A DNA stretch of 64,000 bases, taken from Lanius collurio (taxonomy: Eukaryota > Chordata > Aves > Passeriformes > Laniidae). The notes under the pieces were generated by a model that saw nothing but the letters and a program-made list of their open reading frames with translations, was not told the origin of the DNA and ran no database searches. Shown here piece by piece: positions 23,266 to 36,058 of this stretch; position 1 is the first letter of the stretch, and the number at the start of each line of letters is the position of its first letter. The position numbers were made by a program, and so were the translations under genes. The stretch spans positions 30,383,986 to 30,447,985 of the forward strand of contig JACBWW010000004.1 of the NCBI GenBank assembly GCA_020086605.1, in the 5' to 3' direction.

Positions 23266-25434
23266 TTGTTGAGCAACCTTTGCGTTTGGTTGAGAATCTG
23301 CGTTTAAGTTTTAGTTAAGGGATGTTGGAAATGTTGGGAAAATGTGCACAACTCATTCTGTATTCAGTTAATTGCATCCTCTCTGTTTTCTACTTCTTCC
23401 ACAGCAGTTTGTGTTTTACAAGATCAGCTTCCTTCAATGAAACAGCTGAAATAATCTAATTCCTGATTTGTTGTTGTGAGGAGAAACTCATAGAAAACCA
23501 GATGAAGTAGTCCAGGGCTATAAAACTACAACATCTGGCTGTAGAATTTAGACTTTTTGCACCCATAACAGAGACAGAAATCAGCTGACATCAGCTATGT
23601 ACACTTGAACAAGATGACAAAAATTAGCCATGAAGGCTTTTGTCAAACATAGTGTGTTATCAGGGGAACAGCCAATCTTGACTTCAACACTCCTATGCAA
23701 TGTCCAATCAGTACTTAAAGCAAAATTGCATTTAGAAATTAGTAAAGAAGAAGAACATAGTTGTGCTTGCAAGCTTATAGCTAATTGTGCTACTCATCAC
23801 TTAACTGCCTGTGTGTGCCCACATTTTTCTACCATATGCATGGTAGAAATGGAGGAGCCTTGTAGCATATCATTGAGATGAAAATATTGAATTACGGATG
23901 TTACTTCCAAGGGCAATCTTTGTTGAATTTTTATAATTTGATGTTGACTAGGAATGCAAATATAATAAATTGCTGGTTCTCCCTCTCTAGTAGTGACTTT
24001 CACTGATTTCAAAGATCCTATTTCAGTGTAGTCAGAAAATGTTGGACTAGACTAAGATTTGGTGACAGTTTTGAATCGGCCTTAGATGGTAAAAGGTCTG
24101 AGATATCTAAGAAACCATGAATGTTACTATACAGGTTTAGCTTAAAGATAGGGGAAAGAGTTTTGGTCATAATTGTGGTTCATTGAAAATGAGACTCTTC
24201 ATGTGGATGTGTTGCTTTTGACTTTTTTGTGTAAAATTTTAAGATCTGAAGCAAAATATCTTCCTGGACGCTGTATTGAGACAAACTTGTGACCTTTTGT
24301 AAAAATATTCTAACTGCAGGATAACCTGCTAATTAGGAGTCTGCTGGGATGTAGCAGGTTCCTGTCCAAAAGCATCTTCTGTTGGTGCAGGCCACAGCCT
24401 TTGACCTTGCTCTTCTGTACACCAGGTTCTCCACTGGTTTTGTCCTAAACCAGATGTGCAGCTGTATTTCCTACTATGGTGAGGGGGGTGAGGATGAATG
24501 TAGTGAACTTTGGCATCAGCATAGGTAATTACGTGAGGCTTCTCTCTCTTCTGAAAGTCCTCATAACCTTGTGATTTAGGGCATGTTCAAAATTTCAAAA
24601 GATGTGTCTCCTCCCTCATTCTGGAAGGAAGATCTCTAGGGCTGCCTACATACTGGCCACCAGGTGTCTAACCATTCCTCTTGACATTTGGGAACCTTTC
24701 CGGTGTTGACCATTAAAAGGTATGGTTTGGAGCTGGCTCAGAGCTGTTTGCAAGATGACAGTACATATTTTTGTCCCCTGGAAAATGTCTGTAGTTAGTG
24801 CTCTGTCCACTGCTGCTCTTGTACTATCTGTGAGAGTCATTACCCAGGGGTACCAAAAAGAGTAGCATGGTAAAACATTGACAGTATGTGCAAACTTAGC
24901 CCCTGCTTCTAAGATTTTGTGGCTCAGAGGATAAAAACTGGGCTGCCCTCTCACTTCAGAACCAGTTGTTCTCACAGTCTAAGTCATGTAAGAGCAGCAG
25001 CAGTTCCTTAGAGATATATGGATAGCAAGGCACTGAAGTCTGGGTCTGCAGAAATCAGTCTATGCCAGGGGCAATTTGATTTTCAGATCTGCCAAGAATA
25101 AATATAGTGTTTACTGAAAATGGTAATTTTATGAAGATACAAATTTTTCATCTTTGGGGATGAAAGCAAAATTCTTTCATGGTATGAATATCACCGTACC
25201 GCACAGGGAGAATGCTGGTTCCAATGTTCTCTCTCTGTGTGGGTTATTTTGAGGCATTGTGCAGGAGTCTGCCCAATATGGTTTATTTTCTCATGCTTCT
25301 ACCCAGTGGGGATTCTTAGCAACTCCATGACTCTTTGCAGTCATTTTTGATGTAAAGGTTGTCGAGTTCTGCTTGTACTTTTCTGAAGCTGTGTTTCTTG
25401 TTTGAGTGACATTTCTAATTAGAGACATCCTCAG
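23266..25434. other. Unique non-coding sequence
   Basis: No supported gene. Two short overlapping frames at 23630-23881 (plus) and 23581-23772 (minus) and a 109-codon minus frame at 24646-24975 have no recognisable motif. GTTGGACTAGACTAAGATTT near 24048 faintly resembles a CR1 tail, but it is too short to call. Confidence 0.5.
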
Positions 25435-25800
25435 GTTTTATTAAGCAGGACTTGTCTTTCATAAACCTATGCTGGCTGGGCCTGATCACCTGTGTGTTGT
25501 CATACATGTTGAATCACAGAATATTCTGAGTTGGAAGGAACCCACAAGGATCAGTGTGGGAGCATGTGAAATTATCTGCGCCGTGACCTTCTCTGGCACT
25601 GAGGTCAGGCTGCCGGGCCTGTAGTTCCCCAGATCCTCTTTCTGACTCTTTTTGTACATGGGCATTACATTGGGTAACTTCCAGTTGACTGGGACCTCCC
25701 TGGTTAGCTAGGACTGCTGGTAAATGATGGAAAGTGGCTGGGTGAGTGCTTCCAGCAGAAGTTCTTGCTTAATTCCATTAAGATGTATTGTTGGATCTTT
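25435..25800 (-). mobile_element. CR1 LINE fragment, reverse-transcriptase region, with nested CR1 tail
   Basis: Reading the minus strand from about 25750 gives CR1 ORF2 RT text: an in-frame stop, then LTREVPVNWKLPNVMPMYKK, then EDLGNYRPGSLTSVPEKV, then (past the insertion) QHRFMKDKSC. These match the CR1 pattern that leads into RT box A. The host sequence is interrupted at 25511-25553 by a separate CR1 3' tail and resumes cleanly. Both the 5' end and the 3' half, including the FADD box, are missing. The copy is inactive: stop codon, truncation and interruption are all visible. Confidence 0.92.
25511..25553 (-). mobile_element. Tail-only CR1 insertion nested in an older CR1
   Basis: Forty-three bases with the 3' end of a CR1 in reverse orientation: two ATTCTGTG-type octamers (GAATCACAGAAT), ATTCTGAG, GAGTTGGAAGGAACCCACAA and GGATCA. 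CR1 RT sequence lies on both sides and reads on once this piece is removed, so it is an extreme 5'-truncated insertion. No clear target-site duplication is visible, which is common for CR1. Confidence 0.85.
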
Positions 25801-27837
25801 ATTTTGAAGTAAAAAATGAAAGAAAATGTGATTAATACTCATGTGTCCTCCTCTAAACAAACCTAAATGTTAGAAGTTAAAAAGCAAAAGCAAAGCTGTG
25901 GCTGGGGACATTCTCCTTTTTTTTATTATTAGCAAAATTCCTAGATTCTTTTTCCCTCATGTTTCATTTCCTCTAGATGCCAGCTGTGTTTAAAGACGGG
26001 AGTTTTAATTTGAAATACACTGAAATTAATCCCACAGAGAAGGAAGAATATCTCAGGCATGAAGGGTAATAGTATTTCTTCACTGTAGAGAGAAAATGGT
26101 TTTGTTCTCTTTCTAAGAAGACTTTATTACTGTGGCTCCTAAGTACTTTATGAAAGAAGTCACAATCTTGTCCTTCATGTGCAAGAACTTCTGTGTTTCC
26201 TGTGATTATTGTCTTTTTCTAATCCAGTTCATTATCAGCTACTGTGGGAGGAAAAGAGCAGCAGGGGTTTTTGGTCTTTCTGCAGCTGAAGAAATGCCAG
26301 TCTTTAAAGGAATCTTTCAGGCAAAGTAGAACACGCAATTATGGTAACGATCTGGTCCTGGTTCAATGATGGATGGGAGCCCTTTCCATCTGCTGCAAAG
26401 AGCAGCCATTTCCCATGACCCATTAATTAAGCCTCCACCAACATTGTTACTGTTTGCATATGTGGGCACCAGTGTCTGCTGGGATCAGAGGAAATTGTTC
26501 TGATCACTTCTGTAGTGATCGGTTTTCTTGCAGAAATGTTGATGACTGGTGGTGTTTTAACTGGATATGTGCAAATGTTGACTGGACATTTGCATGGTGG
26601 TGGTAAATCCTGAGGAAATGTCATCACATCTTTGAACTCCCACACCAATGATTCATTTTTCTGCACACCGGGAGAGTGGAAGGGGCCACAGATGTAAATC
26701 CAATTTGTGGGGTCCTAAGTCCCTCCTTAACACTATCAGAATAGCAAGAGTAAATGAATTGGTCTTAGAGGGCTTTTGCCGCCGGTAATTTCTGTGCACT
26801 TGCTTCCTTTTACAGTTTGGTTTGAGGGGTGGGCTGCCCCAACACAGAGATTTTGGGACATGCCATCAGCTCTGTGCTTGGGGAGCTTGTCTCACACTGT
26901 TGGGGTCTGACTATTGGGAAGATTTTAATCTGTTTCATATTAGCTTAGAGTGAATTCTAATGCATGGGTATGGGAGGATTCTTTTAACCTTTTTGAGGGT
27001 CGTTAAGTTAGAGATGGATGCAGAGTCCTTAAGATGATAATCATTACTCCTGAAGGAATTAGCAGGAGAGCTGTCTCTTCCCTGACAGCACAAAGATTAA
27101 AAAAATGAAAATGTCAGAGTATCCTAGTTGGCATCCAAAATGAATGAGTCATTCCTAATGCTACTAAAAAGCTAATTCTGCCTTGACTTCAAAGAGAAAC
27201 ATCAAAGATGAGTTTGCTGTTTATCCAGGTGCTAAAGAAAGCTTTTCCATGCCACTGCTGCTCTGGCTGAGAGTACGGAGGAGTGTTGTGCTTGCTCGCT
27301 ATTGATATTGAAATCATTACATTCAAATGAAGCTTATTGAATGCATTGCTGACACAAGCAAGGGAACTACACCAGCAGTTTGACAACTGCTCTGTGATTT
27401 TAACAGAAGGAAAAACACAGAAGAGTAATTAGATAAGACAGCAGGAAATTAGGAGGTGTTCCCTGATTTTCCTAAAGAGCAAAGATAATATTCTTCATGG
27501 GATCTATGCCATGACTTGCTGTTACTGCATATTTCTTGTTTCTCCATTTTTACACCCGAAAAGCTCCACAGCCTTCTGCATCACTCGGTCTTTATTCGTA
27601 CCACTGTGTGTGGCAGTGCCCACCAGGCACAGAAATAGCCTCCTTGGCTATTTCTCCAGACCCGGGGTGGCTGAATTCACCACGTGACTGTGTGTATTCA
27701 CTTACTGTATGTGAGGCTCTTGATTCACTTTTGAAGGGAAGATTAAAGACACAAAACCAAGTGAAAAGTGGCATTTGGGTGATTCCTCCAAACTACTTAG
27801 ATTTCTTTGAGAATTGATGAGTTTCTGTGGAGAAAAG
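25801..27837. other. Unique non-coding sequence
   Basis: No supported gene. 27190-27420 has the look of conserved non-coding DNA and is covered in the findings. A GGAAGGGGCCACAGATGTAAATCCAA stretch near 26677 hints at a CR1 tail but lacks flanking support. Confidence 0.5.
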
Positions 27838-27905
27838 TGTTGTAATGCTTATCTTTGTGGACTTCATGAAAGCATTTGAAATGGAAAGGACGGAGATTAT
27901 TATGA
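27838..27905 (+). mobile_element. Short LINE reverse-transcriptase box-A remnant (tentative)
   Basis: The plus-strand frame starting near 27846 reads MLIFVDFMKAFEME and then RTEIIMRIRK before a stop. This parallels the LINE/CR1 box-A consensus (VYLDFSKAFDTVPHDIL..KLRK) over about 19 residues with one residue missing. No other RT box is recognisable on either side. I infer an old CR1-clade fragment. The evidence is one motif, so chance is possible. Confidence 0.4.
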
Positions 27906-30900
27906 GAATTAGAAAGTGACAAGAAATTGATCCCCTGAAAGGATAGCAGTGGTTGGAAGGAAGTGTTTGCTAGAAAGAGCTTTCTTAACAAAATTTGTCA
28001 AGGACCAGTTTTGAGAGGAAATGTAGTTAGTATTTTCATTTCTAACTTTTGAACAAAATCAAGGAATGTGTTCAGTGAAAGTTGAATTAGCAACAGTTTT
28101 ATGATTATTTAATTTAAAGCTATATACTAAGGAAGTGTTTTACTTAGGCTTGGGTAGTTTCCTGAAAGGTAATATTGAAAAGCCCTGGTCAATTAGAAGG
28201 AGAAGAAGATGGTGATGGTGAGAAATAAATAAAGGAGAACAGCAGGTTTCTGATTTAAGATGGGGCTTTACTTCAACACTGGGGCTAGTAATGTATATGT
28301 TTTCTGGAAGAAATGTAAATTACGAGGATATAGGAAAAAAATCCCTTATGTCACTCTGTTTCCTCCATAATTTATATGTGCTGTCTTTGATTAAAGAGCT
28401 GTTGGGATAAAACATTTTACTTTTTCTGCCTTGCCCTTTTGAATGTATTTTAAAGATTTTATTTGTTGCATTTTTTCTGGTTTTCTGACTTGTATATTTT
28501 GAGAACTTGTGTGCAAACAAAGCACTCTTGAAGTGAGAAATTTTTTTGTTGCCTAGTGCATGCAAGCTATCTGCAAGCACAATCTATGCTCCCATCTTCT
28601 AGGTTGTCTTCCTGCTGAACTGTAACATAAACTGTTGTTTTAGTCCACTAAGAAATGACCCATAGTGCCACATTGATTCTGTCATCTTGGTGACATATAG
28701 ACTGAGCTCACCATAACATTGTTCCTGTTTCCCTTCACTTGTGACCTAGAGTTGATTTTGAATCTGATCCATGTGGTGAATTGCGTCAATCCTCTGTGCT
28801 CTCCCTTCTCTCCAGCCATCTATATTCAAAATCATTTATACTGTTGCAGCTTTTTGGAAGAGTTACTGTTTCTGCTTTATATCATTAGCAATGGAGGCAT
28901 AAAATATGTTCACAGAATGAGAGAAAAAAGCAAATGTCATGTTAGACAAAAGCATTTTCAGCCAGTGATATAAATCAAGGATGGGGGAGTTCTGAAAAAA
29001 TTATTAATAACATTGAATCTGCCTTCATGTCTTGAAGGTAATATTACTACGTGCTGCAAGGGGGTCAGATTTTGGCAATGTAGCTGGGGAAAACTTAGGT
29101 CTTACCAGTGCACATGATAACTTTGGAAAAGTTATATTTCTGAGCTGTACTTCAGCTTGCTTATCTTCATATTAAGGGACAATATTTCTCAAATACCTGC
29201 TAAAAACAAACAACTTTTTGCAGAACCTTTGTAGAAGCTCAACCAGGGGTGGTCTTAAAACTTCAAATTCAATGTCATGTCTCACTGTTGTAAAGTGAGC
29301 TTCTACTGCTCTAAATTCACGGCATGGGAAGAAAGCTTGCTTGTTGGAGTCAGGAAGAATGAAGCATACCTGGACTCAGAGGCATTTATGGATCTGCTTC
29401 ATTGGAGAGGTTCTAAATAAAATTGGTGGAGGAAGGAGCAGAGCCAGCCAGTCTCGCTATTTAATTGCATTGTTTCTCACACATCCTGGCATGTATATGT
29501 GCAAATAGTATATTTCTGAGTAGGTCTAAGCTTCATTCCTGGTTTCCTGGAGCTTGCCAGACTCAGGAAGCTTTTGAAGGGCAGATATGCTAGCTCTGCT
29601 TTTTTCCCCAATTAATTGTATTTATGTATATAATGGGTTTTACTAATTGAATTAGTCTAAAATTTGTAGGAAAAAAAATCCTGAATGGTGACATTCTGTG
29701 TTTGTCCACATGCCCACACTTGCACATACACTATATATATACACACTCTATTCAAACAGAATTTGCCTGCCTACATCAATATCACCTATCACTGCATCAC
29801 TCCTGATGTACTTTCGTTTGCCCTCCCTATCTCCACAGCTGCGGACAACCTGAGCAGCACACGCCAACCTCGTAATGTTCTTTATATTAGAAAGGGATTT
29901 CTCATGTTTCCCTCGTGTCTGGTGACCTGCTCAGAGCTTGTTCATTCTGCCCAGTCTCAAGGCAGTGGGGAAGGGTGTGGCAGGAGGAAAGAACAAAGTG
30001 CTGTGGGCTGTAGTGAACAGCAAAGTAGAATGTTCCAGGGCATGTGGAGTGTGCAGGAATGAGGTGGAAAGGAAGGACAGACATACAGAGGTGGAGCATC
30101 TCCAATGATGCACAGCATAAGTGCAGTGAAGGAAAGCTTTGACATCTTGTATGCTTCCTATACACATTTCTGAATTTGAATTATGCTTTTGAATTATTTG
30201 GTAAGTTGCTCAAGTGTAACGGCTTAACTCAGTTTGATTGCCCAGAGGAGAGTCTTCCTGCATGTAGAATATTGTCTGTGTTGGGAGTTAATTATACAAA
30301 CTGAATAACTAATGTTCATTTTTGGCAAATCAAATAAAAATAACAAAACATTTCTTTTCTCTCTGGTACAGTTTATGTAACAGAAAAATACTTTCTATGT
30401 GCAAACACGCAAGCACAGCAGGAGAGTCAGGATATCATGATGTTTAAAATCATAAAAAGCATGTTGTTTTTTAAAATCCAGGGTCATCTCAGCATTGTTC
30501 TCACCTCAGTAAATGTGCATGGTTTTGCTCTTTATTACTGTAGAGCAGAGTTAAATGATGAACACAAGAGGATGTTTATGATCACAAATGCATTTTCATA
30601 CATGTAAAACCACCAAGTGTAAGAAAGAAGGCTATGATGAAAGAAATTGCGTTTTCCCTCTCTTGAATTGTCTTTTATCACAGTATCTCAGTAATACCTG
30701 ATGTGGTATTTGGCAAGATCATCATCTAGAGATGAGGTGTCTCAACTGTGCATGTTTCTGTCACTTCCTATCTCCTAATGTTAAGAAATGCAGACAAGAT
30801 CACTGCTCATGTCTTACCAAAAATAATCCTGGGCATTATTTTCATTCTTTTGAGAAGTTTCTGCAGAAGAATTCTAATGCTGAAGAAACGGCTAGCAGCT

Positions 30901-32417
30901 TTTATTATGCCTTTCTTTTTGTAGTATTTTTATTTTTTATAATTCGTCTATATTTTGGAATTCACATAATGTTTGCAAAAAAATAATTAAAAAATCTATA
31001 AAATACTGATCACATTTTCAAGCTTAAAAGTGATGTTGTTGCCAAATATATATATATATTTTTAGGGATATTTCCTAAGGGATACTTAATATTATATGGC
31101 TCGCAAGTACTCCTCTCCCAGCACTTCAGCATTGTCAGGCTTTTTCTTTGGTCTGTTTTGAAAGTAGTATTTTTGCAACAGTTTCTACTTCTGAACTGTA
31201 TTCTCTATGAGTTCTCTCATATTTTTCCTCTCTACTTTATGATATTCCTCAGGCATTTGTAATTTTATGTTGAATCAAGCTGTACCAGTCACCTTAGTGT
31301 TTCTGCATTGATCTGGATGCAGGTGCATAAATGCTCTGAAGCAGGTACCTTGTGGGAGTGACTCATGTGTTGAAAGGTGAGCATCTCTCTGCCTGCTTAG
31401 TTCCAGTTTAGGTCACTGTGTCTGCTGTGGGAGAGCTCTCAGCAGTACCCTGAGCAGACCAGAACAATCCACTGCCTTAATACATATTGAAATAAATGCC
31501 TTTTGTGATCAGTTTTGGCGGTCTGTAAAAACAACACCATAATGTTTCTGAGCCAGTTGACTCCTGCTCGTTCTACAATTTTAGCAGCTCATTTTAAATA
31601 CAAAATCTGTGTCTCTGTTAGTAAGGTGTTGTAAGTGTTTAGAAACAGGCAGAAAAGATGGATGCAACCCCAAAGCATTATTGAATCAAGGTCAATTTAA
31701 AAATGTTACTAAAGAGTATTTCATTCCACTGCTCTTATCTTCCCATTCCTTTTTCTCTTTTTTGCTATGTCCCCAAGCAAACACCACAAACAGAAGCAGT
31801 CTACTGGACACAGTGGTGTCTGTTGCCCCAGTGAGACACAGATTCACAACTGGGAAGGGGACACAGCACCTTCCCTCTCGCAAGTGCCTGCAGCATCCAT
31901 CAGCATGGAAACTCCTGCCCCTCTGAGGCTGAGCAGCTCCAGAGCACCCGGGGGTGGGGGGTGTGGTTCTGCTGCAGCACCAGCAGGATGCATCTTGTAC
32001 CTCTCAGGTATTGGTGCTGTTGATATTACTACAGTGTACAAGTCTTTCTGGATTAGTTATGCCCTTCTGGGATCAGAAGCTGTCAACTGAGTGCTGGTTT
32101 CTTTGTATTTGATTTTTTTAAAATACATTTTTGCAAAGAATAGTGTTTAGTATGTGTTCTGGCAGCTGTCTATTCTTGTATCTCCTGTTTGGTGAAAAAA
32201 TAGTGTCATTATAAATGGAAGTATTTAAGCAATTAAAATTGAGCAGTACTATTTTCATGCATAAATTAGAGAAAACATTTCACCTCCAGCTTTAGAACAT
32301 CTCTTAGGAAATATAAGGAACTTCTTTTCTACCCAAGCAGAGTGTGCTGGGGTCTAGCAGGTAAACCTGACACAGTAATCTGCTACAGAGATGCAGTTCT
32401 AGGCCTGTGTAATGAGG
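27906..32417. other. Unique non-coding sequence with AT dinucleotide tracts
   Basis: No supported gene. Short TA runs lie at about 29728-29742 and 31046-31059. 31800-32010 is relatively GC-rich with a GGGGGTGGGGGG-type run near 31950-31962 and is open in two plus frames, neither protein-like. The 125-codon frame at 29685-30062 has no recognisable motif. Confidence 0.5.
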
Positions 32418-32472
32418 CCATAGAATAGTTTGGCTTGGAAGAGAACTTTGAGGTAATCTAGTCCAATTCCTA
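32418..32472 (-). mobile_element. Tail-only CR1 fragment
   Basis: Reverse orientation CR1 3' end: ATTCTATGG at the left edge, then TTTGGCTTGGAAGAGAACTTT and ATCTAGTCCAATTCC, matching the CR1 tail that normally reads TTGGACTAGATGATCTTTAAGG...CCTTCCAACCCAAACTATTCTATG on the element strand. About 55 bases are retained. It is a different subfamily from the copies at 1569 and 63061, which have the CCACAAGGATCA version. Confidence 0.85.
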
Positions 32473-35400
32473 TTTTGTTTTCTCTTTGTCACAGTGGTTT
32501 CCTTCCATTCCCCTCTCAGCTGCAGAAGACTTTGTTTTTACCAACAGTAGAGGGAGGTTTTAGCTGTGGACTAAAACATGGTCCCTTTGAGGTACTTCAT
32601 ATGAATCACATTGTTTCAGGAATGCTTTATAGCTTATCCCAGGGTAGTGCTTTCAGTGGAATACTCTCACATAACACCTATCAGCATTTACAGCTGCTTG
32701 CTTATTTTTGATAGGAGGAAAGTAGAGAAATTATACTTACCAAGTAGATTTTCATGCTGCACGTTGTATAAGCTGGTGAGTCTTTCCTCAACAATCCAGT
32801 ATCCGCTGTACAGTTTTTATTGCTTGAGCTAGGCTCTTTAATCCAAGCAGCTGGAAATTTTCATTTCCTCTTCTCTTTGTACCACCTAGCAATACGTTAT
32901 AATAACATTACATTAGTGAAAACTCAGATAGTGTTTGGGTACAATTCTAACTGACACTGAGTCAGCTGTGTAATTTGGGGTGAAAGGAAGATTTTTTTTC
33001 ATGTAGTATCTCTTAAGTGTTACTACGTCTTAATGCTCCCACTCCCTTCTATATATAGATACTGCATTAAACCAAGGAACACACGTGTTTTTCTCTCATT
33101 TGAGGATTTTATGCTAGGTGTTTGTGAACTATGCTGTCTCTTAGTTGTTATGGTACAGGAAATATTTTTAAAAAGAATTTTTTCTTTTAATTTTTTTAAT
33201 TATTCTGAAAGGAAATTTTTCTATGAGTTCTGGTTTTATTACAGTTCTACCCTCATCAAACATAAAGAAAGTTTAATAACAAAAGGCTCATGGTATGTTA
33301 CTCCTGGCTTTTTCACTCTTCCTCAGGTGTTTGCTCCTGTCTGTTGTCAGAGGGAGCAGTGCTGGACTGGACAGATTTCTGTTTTCATGGGTGACAACTC
33401 CTGTGCTTCAGTGCTTTGATGCCACCTTTTCTCTTACCCTCTGGAAAAATGCTGACTCTCTGAGAGGTTGCCTGAGATCTAATTTTGGTTCTTTATATTT
33501 GACATTTCTGAATTTTACACCGATTGCTATGAGTGACTTGAAAATGGATAAAGGAGGAGAGTGGGATTTGACTTCTCAGGTGACAGAAATGTCATTGTGC
33601 TGAGCAGATTTCAGATAGATCAGTGTATGTTTTCTTCCTTGATGAGACTTGGAAGATTTTCTTATTGTTAAGCTTCTCTAAACTGCAATCCAACATGTTA
33701 ATATGTTAAACTGACAATTGTTTGGTTTTCAGTTCAAGTTTTTAAAAAAGGAAGGAATTTCAACAAACTAGCAAGAAAACATGGTTTTCTTTTATTAAAA
33801 AAACCCCAAAATCTCGTTGATTTTGATGAATATCTAAATTGCAAAATATTAAAAATCAGATTTAAGCAGTCTTTGTACCTGAGGATCTCCTGAGACTTGT
33901 TGTACGAATGAAAGGGGGAGTAGGAGCAAAAAAAAAAAGAGGGGGGAGCAATTAAAATGAAATGTCTTTTTAATTTTTAAATTTGACTTCTTTTTTTTTT
34001 CCTTTAATTGTTAAAGTTAACTAGGACAACTCCAAAGGATTAAGGAAAAAGCACTTAGGTTGTTTCTAAGTTGCTTACATCAGTGTCTCAGTTCAGGTTT
34101 GTTTCTTCTATTGCTTTTATTGGGCTTCCATAAAGAAACAGGAGAAGTGTGTTTTGATTTCTTTCTGGCCTAATAGTGCTGAAAGTGGAAAGATATGGCA
34201 TTGAAGGATGGGAGCTCAGAAGGAGAACTGAGATCTGGAAAGCACTCCTGGACATGCAGGGTTTCTGCATGCAGGTAGGGTAGGGAGCTGCAGTGCCAAA
34301 ATTCACTTTCCAATTCACTGTGCCAGTCTGCCCTGCCACTTTGTCTGTGTGAGAAAGTCTCCATCATTCAAGGATAGAAAAGGTAACAGTCCAAGTAAAT
34401 ATTTCTTTTTTTGTTGTTGTTAGGGTTGGGTTTTTTGTGTGTGTGTTTTGTTTTGTTTTCTTAATATAAAGAAAATACAAATGAAAGAGAAGCTTTCTGC
34501 ACAGGCATGCTCGTTATAATGTTTGTTCTGTCCCTTTTTTGTATACTCAAAAAACCCATGACAAGTCTCTGAATAAAAATGGGAGGTGAACCATCCAGAC
34601 AGGACCTCTCTCCCCAGTTTTCCTCCATACTTAAGACATTTCTGTGGTCAGATTTGCTGGGAGTAGATCGTAAGATACGCATAATGTGAATAGGAACCTT
34701 AGTTGTGTGGATGTGGTGTTAGTTCCCTCACTTTCATAATAAACCCATTTGTTTCACAGCACTCAGCATTGTGAAGAATTCAGAAGGGCACTATCTGTCT
34801 GCTCAAGATCACATGTGAGCAGATGCTTCTGGCAGTGGGACAGCAAATAGCTGACCAGAATCCTGGGAAGCAATCTGACCTGTTGGTGTGTCTTTGGTGA
34901 TGATGCCTTTAGCTGCTCTGCATTACTGCAATACTGGGACACAGTAATGCAGGATGGTAAAACCAGGTGATGGTGCCAGGCTGCATCCCATGTCTTAAGG
35001 AGTTAGTCCTTTGCCCATTTGGCTGCATACTCTGCTTTTCAGTAAAGTCACTGTGGGTACAGTTTAAAGTTTCATTCATTTAAAAGTAGATTTTTTTAAA
35101 AAAATTGAGTCCACTGCAGTTTGAATATAGACACTAGTTGTGTTCTTGTAAATGTTCAAACCATGTAAATCCCTCAAATTTTTTGCCTGAATGGTTTCCT
35201 GTAGCAGAAAATCCCCCTAGTTAACCCTCTGCTCTCCTAATGATTATTATGGTTTTATCTGTATCCAAAGTTGCTGCCTTTCAGTGCCCCCACTTCAGGT
35301 TTCTCTGTAGAGCTGGTGTTTGATTTACCACTTAATGAGAAATATCTTTGCCTATGGAAAACAGACTTTGGCAGCAATTGCAGTGGATATGTATAAAGTC

Positions 35401-36012
35401 TGCACAGCTACACAGAGTTACACTTGTGCTTCTGCTACTCTGTGCAGGAGGTGGAATACTTCTGATGAATTAAATACCTTGAATCAGGAGACAACAGGAG
35501 CATTTTTGGTTTTCTGCTGAACAGCAACGATAAAAATCTGTATTTACACTTAATGCTTTAAATCGTCTATTCCTGTTCACCTCATGCGCTGAAAAGAATA
35601 AGTATTTTTGAGGTTGGCAAATGAAAGGTCTTGAGGGAAAGTGCAGCAGTTTTTCAGACATCCATAAAATAGAGCAAAATGGATGCATCTGACCTGGTCC
35701 TAAAATGATTCAGGCAGCTGGAAATGGTCCAGAAGCCTGTCCAGAACTGCGCAGGTGTTAGTTGAGATGCCACATGGTTTTCCATTGGTTTTAGTGCAAC
35801 ACCCACTACACAGCATGTGGCAGAAAAAGTTCATACCCTAAACAAGCTGTTCTGTGGTGCAACAGCTTGTCCGAGGGCTTCGAAAGACTTGTTATATTTG
35901 CCCAGTGAACATATAAGTGCTCTCTTTGAGGGGGAGAGAACCCTAACACACAAAGTAATTTAGTTTCATCTAGCTTTAAACATCAGTGTGACAGGTGTTT
36001 GAATATTCCCAC
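32473..36012. other. Unique non-coding sequence with homopolymer tracts
   Basis: No supported gene. An A11 tract followed by AGAGGGGGG lies at 33928-33946, and a T/G-rich tract with (GT)n at 34406-34459. The 128-codon plus frame at 33033-33419 crosses AT-rich sequence and has no recognisable domain. Confidence 0.5.
34406..34459. repeat. T/G-rich simple sequence with short (GT)n
   Basis: Runs of T with GTT, a (GT)5 segment and TTTTG units. A single TTAGGG occurs within it (34420-34425) and has no tandem partner, so it is not telomeric. Confidence 0.85.
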
Positions 36013-36058
36013 TTTTATTTACAAACACATTTTTATTTATAAACACAGTTTTATTGTG
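36013..36058. repeat. 18-bp imperfect tandem repeat, about 2.5 copies
   Basis: TTTTATTTACAAACACA (36013-36029) is repeated as TTTTATTTATAAACACA (36031-36047), with a third decayed TTTTATTGTG. The period is 18 with one mismatch between the first two units, which suggests a local slippage duplication. Confidence 0.85.

Noticed and set aside
26677..26702. GGAAGGGGCC-containing stretch resembling a CR1 tail
   Set aside because: Match too short and without the neighbouring tail blocks or octamers.
34420..34425. TTAGGG hexamer that could suggest interstitial telomeric sequence
   Set aside because: Only one unit, embedded in T/G simple sequence.
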